DNA of 16,261 bases from CAYHWW01 sp964360145 (GTDB lineage Bacteria; Bdellovibrionota; UBA1018; CAYHWW01), in the NCBI GenBank assembly GCA_964360145.1, contig CAYHWW010000065.1, positions 1-16,261 on the forward strand, in the 5' to 3' direction. Every line of letters starts with the position of its first letter. Position 1 is the stretch's first letter. A program made the translations under genes and the position numbers. Positions 1 to 5,510 of the stretch are shown piece after piece. The notes beneath the pieces are model-generated. The model saw only the letters and a list, made by a program, of their open reading frames with translations. It searched no databases and had not been told where the DNA came from.

Positions 1-117
1 TCTCTTGCATCGCAGGGTGGGTCCATACACGGGCTGCTGCCCGCCGCGTGGAGCCACGAGGAGGAAGCAACGAAGCTAGCCGGGAAAATACCGAGCCTAC
101 TACCTACCGTGAAATGA
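1..117 (+). CDS. Possible C-terminal tail of an upstream gene (5' end outside window)
   Basis: Frame 1 is open from the first base to a TGA at 115-117, giving 38 residues that end IPSLLPTVK. The composition is ordinary for a soluble protein, but nothing in it identifies a family. It would end convergently with the aldehyde dehydrogenase, overlapping it by 14 bp. Frame 3 is also open across this stretch (to a TAG near 161), so the call rests only on the more natural composition of frame 1. The first ~100 bases could equally be non-coding sequence downstream of the dehydrogenase. Confidence 0.25.
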   Translation, partial: SLASQGGSIHGLLPAAWSHEEEATKLAGKIPSLLPTVK

Positions 118-1615
118 ACCAGGTCAGAGCCTGGAGCAAGCGGCGCACCAAAGCCCCATAGGGCGGGTAGAAATACTTCACGGCACTGAAGCGCCCTTGG
201 GTGACCACCGCACGTTCATGGGAGAACGTGCGGAAGCCGTACTCACCATGGTAGTTGCCAAAACCGCTGTCCCCCACCCCGCCAAAGGGCAAGTGAGGGT
301 TGCCCAGGTGAATGATGACGTTGTTGATGACGGTGCCCCCCGCTGAGGTTTGGGAGAGCATGCCATCGATGCGGTCTTGCTCACTGGAAAAAGCATAGAG
401 CGCCAAGGGCTTACCCCGGCCCTGGATGTCAGCGAACACCGTTGCGATGTCGTCATAGGCGATCACCGGCANNNNNNNNNNCGGCAAGATGGGGCCGAAG
501 AGCTCCTCTTTCATGACGGACATGGTCGCGGTGACGCCGCTGAGCACCGTGGGGGCAAGATAGCGCGTCGCCACATCGGCACGGCCGCCGCACTCGAGCA
601 CGGCACCGGCGGCCACGGACTCTTCCACGGTCTTCAAGAGCCGGGCGCAGGTCGCCGTGTCCACCATGCGAGCCAAGTCCGGGCAGCGGGAGCGCTTCTC
701 TTCATTGGCGCCGTAGCGTTTGGCAATGATGGCCTTCACCGCGGCGATGAACTCTTTCTCCTTGGAACGATGGACGAAGACGTGGTTGGGGGCCACGCAG
801 GTCTGCCCTGCGTTCAAGAACTTGCCCCAGGCCACCCGCTCCGCCGCCACGGCGACGTCGGCGGTTTCATCGACGATGACGGGGGACTGGCCGCCCAGCT
901 CCAAGGTCACCGGAGTGAGGTGCTTGGCTGCCGCGGCCATGATCTGCTTGCCGATGCGGGTGCTGCCCGTGAAAAGGATGTGGTCGAAGGGCAGTTCCAG
1001 CATGATGTTGGAAATACTCGATGGCCCGGTGAAGAGAGCCACTTCGTCCCGCGGGAACACTTCTTCGATGAGGGACTTCATGAACTGGCTCGTGCACCGC
1101 ACCTTGTCGGAGGGGCGCATCATCACGGCATTGCCCGCCGCGATGGCGGCCACCAGCGGGCTCATGAGCAAGTTGAAGGGGTAGTTCCAAGGGGAGAGCA
1201 GCAGCACCAGGCCCTTGGCCTCATAGTGGACGGCGCTGGCGGTGCCCATGAGGGTGAAGGGCGTCTTCACTTTTTTGGGCGCCATCCAGCCCCTCAGATG
1301 GGAAATCGTGTGGCTGATCTCCATGAGCACGGGTTGCAGCTCAGAGAGCTCCACTTCCACCCGAGGCTTGGAGAAATCATCATGGAGGGCGGTAAAAAGC
1401 TCGCTTTGGCGACGCAGGATGGCGGCCTTGAAGCGCTTCAAGCGGGCGATGCGCTCCTCGGCGGTGCTGTTGGCAAGCTGCCAACGCTTGGCTTTCTGAG
1501 CGGCGAAAGTGCGGTGGATCTGCTCCTCGATGGAGGAGGCTGCCAGCGCGGTGGGCGTGCTCGCCGTGACAACCGTCGCCAAACCAGGCTCGCGATCCAT
1601 GTTGATGATTTCCAT
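104..1615 (-). CDS. Aldehyde dehydrogenase, ALDH3-like (NAD(P)+-dependent)
   Basis: Oxidises an aldehyde to the carboxylic acid with NAD(P)+; the substrate cannot be read from sequence. Numbered from the ATG at 1615 (about 503 residues including the gap), the catalytic set is present: Asn144 in SPWNYPFN, the FTGSTRIGK cofactor loop near 215-223, Glu239 in TLELGGQSP and nucleophile Cys273 in NAGQTCVAPN. The late EELFGPILP and LPFGGVGDSG motifs are also present. A moderately hydrophobic tail (LLQALTWFISR) resembles class-3 enzymes, some of which associate with membranes. A TTG at 1663 would add 16 residues but lies inside a palindrome; the ATG at 1615 has a G-rich GGGGG about 6 nt upstream and is preferred. 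Ten Ns (472-481) interrupt the coding sequence, but the frame is kept. It is divergent from the oxygenase at 1824, so the two may share control. Confidence 0.93.
   Translation of the reverse strand: MEIINMDREPGLATVVTASTPTALAASSIEEQIHRTFAAQKAKRWQLANSTAEERIARLKRFKAAILRRQSELFTALHDDFSKPRVEVELSELQPVLMEISHTISHLRGWMAPKKVKTPFTLMGTASAVHYEAKGLVLLLSPWNYPFNLLMSPLVAAIAAGNAVMMRPSDKVRCTSQFMKSLIEEVFPRDEVALFTGPSSISNIMLELPFDHILFTGSTRIGKQIMAAAAKHLTPVTLELGGQSPVIVDETADVAVAAERVAWGKFLNAGQTCVAPNHVFVHRSKEKEFIAAVKAIIAKRYGANEEKRSRCPDLARMVDTATCARLLKTVEESVAAGAVLECGGRADVATRYLAPTVLSGVTATMSVMKEELFGPILPXXXXPVIAYDDIATVFADIQGRGKPLALYAFSSEQDRIDGMLSQTSAGGTVINNVIIHLGNPHLPFGGVGDSGFGNYHGEYGFRTFSHERAVVTQGRFSAVKYFYPPYGALVRRLLQALTWFISR
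472..481. other. 10-N assembly gap, probably of zero true length
   Basis: Ten Ns interrupt the aldehyde dehydrogenase gene. The five bases before the gap (467-471, CGGCA) are identical to the five after it (482-486). Collapsing gap plus duplicate removes 15 nt, exactly five codons, and gives an uninterrupted FGPILPVIAYDD on the minus strand, which is the usual family spacing. No coding sequence appears to be missing. Confidence 0.85.
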
Positions 1616-1656
1616 AAAAACCCCCAAGGCCAGGAGTTTAAGGCTCCGCTCCGCGG

Positions 1657-1729
1657 AAGGCAACCCATGTTGCCTTTCCGGCAGTCATTGGAGGTCAATG
1701 ACCCAGCGCAAGGCAACATGGGTTGCCTT
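1657..1729. repeat. Compound palindrome A: two inverted 20-bp arms around a central hairpin
   Basis: The arm at 1657-1676 (AAGGCAACCCATGTTGCCTT) and the arm at 1710-1729 are exact reverse complements. Each arm is also a hairpin by itself: AAGGCAAC, a 4-nt loop, GTTGCCTT. Between them, 1684-1690 GTCATTG and 1696-1702 CAATGAC form a 7-bp stem around GAGGT. All elements share one dyad centred on 1693, with 7-nt unpaired spacers on each side. It lies between divergent starts (1615 minus, 1824 plus), so it may be a double operator, a transcript structure or a dispersed palindromic element. No T-run follows either side, so it is not a typical intrinsic terminator. Confidence 0.85.
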
Positions 1730-1766
1730 AAGGGTCAACGCCCTGCAACGCCGCTGATACATTGCC

Positions 1767-1795
1767 CTGACAAGACGGGTGACCTCGGCTAGGCT
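1767..1795 (+). promoter_or_regulatory. Candidate sigma70-type promoter of the oxygenase gene
   Basis: CTGACA (1767-1772), a 17-nt spacer and TAGGCT (1790-1795) lie about 28 nt before the ATG at 1824. The -35 match is good and the -10 match is poor. The word TCGGCTAG around the -10 recurs at the proposed ade promoter (13394-13401), which gives slight extra support. Confidence 0.3.
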
Positions 1796-1823
1796 TTCCT
1801 CAACGCCAACCCTGAGGAGCACC

Positions 1824-2726
1824 ATGGCCCGCACAATTTTAACCATCAACGACTTCTACACCGGCGCCAGTACCTTGCGGCGCCACTTCGAGGGCCGCTT
1901 CAAAGCCCCCCGGGATCCCGACGGTGGTCGCTTCGTATGGGACTGGTGGCATGTTCCCAACCAGTACACGCTGCTGCGTACTCCGGCCTATGAGTTTTTC
2001 CCAAAAGAAATTTACGATCCCCTTCACCTGCGCCTCATCGACTGGAGCCGCCGCAACCTGGGCTGCCACGACATCAGCCCCCCGTGGATGAGCTGCTACG
2101 TGGAAGGCTGCAGCCAAGAACTGCACTGTGACATGCCCCATGGGCCCTTCGCCTATGTGTATTCGCTCACACAATGGAAGACACGCGCCTTCCGCGGCGG
2201 TGAAACGTTCTTGCTCCGCGATGAAGTCATGGAGCTCTGGAAGGGCCTGCCCTCCCGCCCCCAGTATGAAAGCAAAGAGCTCACCCAAGAGATTCCACCC
2301 CTTTTCAATCGCCTCACGGTGTTCGACCCTCGGGTGCCCCACGGCGTGAGGCGCGTGTCCGGTGCCAGCGACGTGCTGGATGGCCGCCTCGTGGTGCACG
2401 GCTGGTTCACGGAGCCGCGACCGTGGATTGACGGGCCCGTGCCTCAAAAAAGCCTGAAAAACGCCATGGAAGGGCTCATGGAACAGCTCCACTCCGTCAT
2501 GGAGAGCGGCCTCGACGTGTCCGGCATGCTGACGGTGCAAGTGCATGTCTCTGCCGCCGGCGCGGTCACCCGCACGGTCTTCAGCGCGGACACCATGCGG
2601 GGCTGCACCGACCAAGAGTCCACTCAACTGAAAAAGCTCATCGCGGCCTATTTCCGCTCGGGGCGTTTCGGCAAACAAAAAGCTCCCTCCACACTCATCA
2701 TCCCGCTGCTGTTTGAGCGGGCATAA
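1824..2726 (+). CDS. 2-oxoglutarate/Fe(II)-dependent oxygenase fused to AgmX/PglI-type C-terminal domain
   Basis: A 300-residue protein. Residues ~45-200 look like a 2OG-Fe(II) oxygenase: the iron ligands would be His101 and Asp103 in LHCDMPHGPF and His173 in DPRVPHGV, with Arg188 (GRLVVHGWF) or a neighbouring Arg binding 2-oxoglutarate. A GGETFLL strand at 125-131 fits the jelly roll. Residues ~232-300 (GMLTVQVHVSAAGAVTRTVF to STLIIPLLFERA) match the TonB-C-like fold of AgmX/PglI C-terminal domains known from myxobacteria. No signal peptide or membrane segment is seen, which is odd for a TonB-like module. The start at 1824 has GAGGAG 5 nt upstream; an in-frame start at 1779 lacks one. It ends 16 nt before the RutE-like gene, a likely operon. 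The substrate is unknown; a hydroxylase acting on protein or a small molecule is possible. Confidence 0.8.
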   Translation: MARTILTINDFYTGASTLRRHFEGRFKAPRDPDGGRFVWDWWHVPNQYTLLRTPAYEFFPKEIYDPLHLRLIDWSRRNLGCHDISPPWMSCYVEGCSQELHCDMPHGPFAYVYSLTQWKTRAFRGGETFLLRDEVMELWKGLPSRPQYESKELTQEIPPLFNRLTVFDPRVPHGVRRVSGASDVLDGRLVVHGWFTEPRPWIDGPVPQKSLKNAMEGLMEQLHSVMESGLDVSGMLTVQVHVSAAGAVTRTVFSADTMRGCTDQESTQLKKLIAAYFRSGRFGKQKAPSTLIIPLLFERA

Positions 2727-2742
2727 ACACAAGGAGAACAAA

Positions 2743-3333
2743 ATGAGCGAGCGCATCAATGATCAAGCAATGGACACGATTTTTCACAACGCGCGGACCC
2801 ACAACGGCTGGCTGAACAAGCCCGTGGCCGACAGCCTGCTCCAGCAGGTTCACGACCTGATGAAGTGGGGGCCCACCTCGGCCAACTGCTGCCCCGCCCG
2901 CATCACCTTCGTGAAGAGCAAAGAGGCTAAAGAGCGGCTGAAACCCTGCCTCGACGCGGGAAACGTGGAGAAAACCATGACCGCCCCCGCCACGGCCATC
3001 ATCGCCATGGATATGGAGTTTTACGAAAAACTCCCAAGGCTCTTTCCCCATGCCGACGCACGCTCCTGGTTCAAGGGCAACGAGGCGCTGATCAAGAGCA
3101 CCGCCTTCCGCAATTCATCCTTGCAGGGCGCCTACTTCATCATAGCCGCCCGCAGCCTGGGCCTCGACTGCGGCCCCATGTCGGGCTTCAATAGCGACAA
3201 ACTCGACGCCGAATTTTTCAAAGGCACGAACTGGAAGTCCAACTTCCTCTGCAACATCGGCCACGGCGACCCCGCGAAGCTCTATCCTCGCTCACCTCGA
3301 CTGGACTTCGACGAGGCTTGCAAGGTTTTGTAA
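2743..3333 (+). CDS. rutE: RutE-like nitroreductase-family flavoprotein (putative malonic semialdehyde reductase)
   Basis: A 196-residue FMN-dependent nitroreductase-fold enzyme, full length for the RutE/HadB group. From memory it follows E. coli RutE closely: ARTHNGW (17-23), KWGPTSANCCPAR (41-53, FMN and dimer region), a HADARSWF segment, TAFRNSSLQGAY, GPMSGF, and the LYPRSPRL..DEAC tail. RutE reduces malonic semialdehyde to 3-hydroxypropionate in uracil breakdown. No other rut gene is in the window, so the role may differ: a general aldehyde, quinone or nitro reductase is possible. The ATG at 2743 has AAGGAG 6 nt upstream; an upstream in-frame start at 2713 would overlap the oxygenase. It is probably co-transcribed with that gene. 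Confidence 0.85.
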   Translation: MSERINDQAMDTIFHNARTHNGWLNKPVADSLLQQVHDLMKWGPTSANCCPARITFVKSKEAKERLKPCLDAGNVEKTMTAPATAIIAMDMEFYEKLPRLFPHADARSWFKGNEALIKSTAFRNSSLQGAYFIIAARSLGLDCGPMSGFNSDKLDAEFFKGTNWKSNFLCNIGHGDPAKLYPRSPRLDFDEACKVL

Positions 3334-3343
3334 GGGCCCTTAC
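3330..3343. terminator. 14-bp palindrome holding both stop codons of convergent genes; possible bidirectional terminator core
   Basis: GTAAGGGCCCTTAC is a perfect palindrome. Its TAA (3331-3333) ends the RutE-like gene and its TTA (3340-3342) is the stop of the minus-strand small gene. A further AGGGCCTT at 3346-3353 could pair with the left half. There is no clear T-tract, so terminator function is only a suggestion. Confidence 0.3.
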
Positions 3344-3705
3344 CAGGGCCTTGTGCTTTTCTGGCCAGGCGGCAACCATGGTTCTACAGTGCCATCTTTA
3401 GGGTTAATGCAGCAATCATAGCCGTCAGCATGATCGGCTAGAAGTTCACCCTGCTCGGAAAAGAAAATATTGGTGAAGTATTTTCGGTGGAATCCAAAAT
3501 CTAAAAGCGACTGAATTTGAATTTGCCAGAGTATTTTTCCTGCTTCATCTACGCCAAAGATATTACGGATAACACCAGTGTAGTCCACCAATGCCACTAA
3601 TATATCCCCGACCTGAAGTATTTTTGTGACCTTGCTTGGCAATGCAACCTGTTTGCCAGAAACGAATAGCTGGCCATCCTGAATTTGATAAGAAATAGCA
3701 TTCAT
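3340..3705 (-). CDS. Small hypothetical protein, candidate orphan immunity protein
   Basis: 121 residues with no signal peptide or membrane segment. It is mostly short beta-type stretches (GQLFVSGKQV, KILQVGDILVALVDY, GVIRNIFGVDEAGKILWQI, ELLADHADGYDCCINPKDG), a style common in cytoplasmic immunity proteins encoded beside polymorphic toxins. No named family is recognised. The start is well supported: AGGAG lies 7 nt upstream of the ATG at 3705. The start overlaps (ATGA) the stop of an upstream fragment resembling a toxin C-terminus, the usual toxin-immunity layout. The gene is clearly AT-richer than its neighbours, which suggests acquisition. It ends convergently with the RutE-like gene inside a shared palindrome. 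Confidence 0.65.
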   Translation of the reverse strand: MNAISYQIQDGQLFVSGKQVALPSKVTKILQVGDILVALVDYTGVIRNIFGVDEAGKILWQIQIQSLLDFGFHRKYFTNIFFSEQGELLADHADGYDCCINPKDGTVEPWLPPGQKSTRPW

Positions 3706-3856
3706 TGAATCACTCCTAGAATTTCTTGGGCGTCCCTAAACCATACGCTTGGAATTTCTTCTTGAAGGATCTCGTATTGGATTGCTCCAGCCCTGCCACC
3801 GAAATTTGCTCTAGACAACTGTCAAACCAATAGAACAGCGCACGGGCGCAAACTAC
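3702..3856 (-). pseudogene. Frameshifted remnant resembling a polymorphic-toxin C-terminus
   Basis: Reading the minus strand, the final frame (3821-3702) encodes LSRANFGGRAGAIQYEIL followed by QEEIPSVWFRDAQEILGVIQ and stop. This is the style of secreted polymorphic-toxin tails (G-[AG]-x-Q-Y-E-[IV]-L, then I-P-x-x-W). A TGA at 3824-3822 blocks that frame, but the adjacent frame reads ALFYWFDS just upstream. Restoring one T in AGTTG near 3818-3820 would join them as FYWFDS-LSRANFGG. The open frame then begins right after a TAA at 3859-3857, just past the TetR gene, so the rest of the toxin is absent. The stop overlaps the next ATG as ATGA. The toxin family and its homology are inference from pattern memory. 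Confidence 0.5.
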
Positions 3857-3860
3857 TTAA

Positions 3861-4511
3861 TCAAAAACCCGCCAGCAAAGCATCCATGGCTGCCAGCACC
3901 TGTTTGCGAGCCCGGGCCAATGCCCTTGGCGTGATGCCGCTGGTGGTAAGCACGTCCACTAGGGCGCCGAAGCCCAAATACTGCAGTGATTTGGCGAGAT
4001 CGAAGAGGTCCTCATCGCCCTTGCCCTTGGCGATCTGGGGGTCTTGCTTCAAGACCGTGACCAGGCGCTTCGCCCCCGTGTGGCGAATGGCATCGTGGGT
4101 GGCACGGTAATCTTCGTGGATGGTGCAGTAGTAGAGAAAGAGCACGTACACCGCCATGGCATCGGTGTCGCCATCCGCCCAATCGAAAAAGGCTTCCACG
4201 ATGGCGCGCACCTGGGCACGGGCGTCACCGGCGGCGGCGATGCGCTCGACGGTGAGGGCCTGGCCCTGGGCAATGACGAACTGGATGGCAGTGCGAATGA
4301 TGTCGCCTTTGTCCTTGAAGTGATAAGCGACGTGGGAGCGGCCAATGCCCAGGGGCTTGCCGATGGCCTCAAAGCTGGTTTCCTCGATGCCTTTCTCGGC
4401 GATGCACTTGATGGCGGAACGCACGATGCGCTCCTTCATCACCTCGCCCTTACGGGGTTCCGTTTGCAAAAGTGGGGCGAGGATGGGATCCACGACTTTC
4501 TTGCGAGCCAT
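3861..4511 (-). CDS. TetR/AcrR-family transcriptional regulator
   Basis: A 216-residue regulator of normal TetR length. The N-terminal DNA-binding domain spans ~26-75: KERIVRSAIKCIAEKGIEETSFEAIGKPLGIGRSHVAYHFKDKGDIIRTAI, with the helix-turn-helix at ~45-66 and the hallmark YHFKDKGDI. The C-terminal ligand/dimer domain (~80-216) is helical and not family-specific, so the inducer is unknown. The ATG at 4511 has only weak G-rich sequence upstream; the ATG at 4439 is an alternative that would still keep the whole DNA-binding domain. It lies 9 nt downstream of the exported protein gene on the same strand, so it is probably in its operon. The inverted repeat at 5472-5510 before that operon is a candidate operator. 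Confidence 0.9.
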   Translation of the reverse strand: MARKKVVDPILAPLLQTEPRKGEVMKERIVRSAIKCIAEKGIEETSFEAIGKPLGIGRSHVAYHFKDKGDIIRTAIQFVIAQGQALTVERIAAAGDARAQVRAIVEAFFDWADGDTDAMAVYVLFLYYCTIHEDYRATHDAIRHTGAKRLVTVLKQDPQIAKGKGDEDLFDLAKSLQYLGFGALVDVLTTSGITPRALARARKQVLAAMDALLAGF

Positions 4512-4520
4512 AAGCCCAGA

Positions 4521-5468
4521 CTACAGCACTTCTTTGTAGAATGGCACTGTGGGCGCGCCCAAAGCAGGCGCGCAGCTGAGGGCTTCCGCCAGTCCTCGCA
4601 CCGGCGCCCAATCCACGGACCGGAACAGCGACGGATCGGTGGGTAACGGAGCCCGACGACCCGGCCGCGGGGCACCCAATCTCTGATCCAGGGTCAACGC
4701 GTTTTCCGACGGCATGCGCAGGTAGTGCTCGAAGGGCCTCGACGGGTCAGTGATCTCGCTTAAAAGCTCAAAACCCCATTCGTTGATGAACGCCCGCACG
4801 GTGCCCCCGTGGGTTTCGCCGGTGAAAAAACGGGGCATCACATAACGCAGCTGCCCATCTACGAGAGCCTGTCGCGTGCCCACTCCAAGAACACCAGAAC
4901 GAATGGCCTGGGCGAAAATCACGCTCATGTAGTTGCGGGAGGCGCCAGGCTTCTGAATGGCGTTCTTCATTTCCACGCTTTCCTCATCCATGCGTATGCG
5001 AGGATTGCGCAACTCCATGGGGAGCCGACCATTATCGCCCCCATAGCCACGATGAGCGATGCGGATGAAGGCTTTGATGTCGGTGAGATTATTTTCCGCC
5101 GCGGCGAAGACGATGACGGACCGCCCATCGATGGTGCGCTCTTCGTTCAAGAGGGAGTGATGAATGGAACTCCCCCGCTCCACGAGGCCCATGGCGATGT
5201 AGGTTTCCGGCACCCAGTTGCCGAGGTGGTTGAGCAAAGCATCGGTGTAGGCGGGATAACGGGAAAGATCGGGATCCGCGGGGATGACGTCGTGATCCTC
5301 CTCCCGCTGGATGAGGGTCACGATGGAAAGACGTTCTCCCTCAGCGACATAGCCATGGACAAACATGAGGGGCGTACCCCCGGCTTGGACGGAGGGGCAG
5401 CCCCCGCCTCCGAACAGGACTAAAAGTGCTGAAATCATTGTTGATTTTAACAGTCCTGAGCTACCCAT
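4521..5468 (-). CDS. Exported protein of unknown function (signal peptide or lipoprotein)
   Basis: 315 residues, family not recognised. The N-terminus is a signal sequence: LLKST, then the hydrophobic MISALLVLFGGGG, then Cys24. GGGC is a non-canonical lipobox, and SVQA followed by GG at 26-30 could be a signal peptidase I site, so lipoprotein versus soluble periplasmic protein is open. The mature part has no clear motif. Notable stretches are FVHGYVAEGERLSIVTLIQREEDHD, a strand-like RSVIVFAAAENN, and RNYMSVIFAQAIRSG. It runs divergently from the large TRAFs-binding-domain protein, 31 nt apart, and ahead of the TetR gene. This suggests a small regulated locus of two envelope-directed proteins. 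The ribosome-binding site is weak. Confidence 0.75.
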   Translation of the reverse strand: MGSSGLLKSTMISALLVLFGGGGCPSVQAGGTPLMFVHGYVAEGERLSIVTLIQREEDHDVIPADPDLSRYPAYTDALLNHLGNWVPETYIAMGLVERGSSIHHSLLNEERTIDGRSVIVFAAAENNLTDIKAFIRIAHRGYGGDNGRLPMELRNPRIRMDEESVEMKNAIQKPGASRNYMSVIFAQAIRSGVLGVGTRQALVDGQLRYVMPRFFTGETHGGTVRAFINEWGFELLSEITDPSRPFEHYLRMPSENALTLDQRLGAPRPGRRAPLPTDPSLFRSVDWAPVRGLAEALSCAPALGAPTVPFYKEVL

Positions 5469-5471
5469 AAT

Positions 5472-5510
5472 ACTTGACTCAACTACAATATTTTAGTAAA
5501 TGAGTCAAGT
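5472..5510. promoter_or_regulatory. 10-bp perfect inverted repeat between divergent starts; candidate operator
   Basis: ACTTGACTCA (5472-5481) and TGAGTCAAGT (5501-5510) are exact reverse complements separated by 19 AT-rich bases. The repeat lies between the minus-strand ATG at 5468 and the plus-strand start at 5500 or 5515; if 5515 is the true start, it is wholly intergenic. A TTGACT in each arm could serve as an outward -35, but no convincing -10 pairs with either. A dimeric regulator is the natural reader, and the TetR encoded downstream on the minus strand is the obvious candidate. Confidence 0.5.

Noticed and set aside
1..103. Structured RNA at the window edge
   Set aside because: The stretch has short hairpins such as CGTG-GAGC-CACG, but no RNase P, tmRNA, SRP or riboswitch core could be matched.
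350..1792. Long plus-strand open frame (480 codons) opposite the aldehyde dehydrogenase
   Set aside because: It runs antisense to a well-conserved enzyme and gives a His/Gly/Arg-rich product with no family features, as expected in GC-rich DNA.
1839..2759. Minus-strand open frame (306 codons) opposite the oxygenase
   Set aside because: Shadow of the oxygenase gene; the composition is typical of antisense frames and it has no recognisable domain.
4044..4646. Plus-strand open frame opposite tetR
   Set aside because: Antisense shadow of the TetR regulator, whose helix-turn-helix is clear on the other strand.
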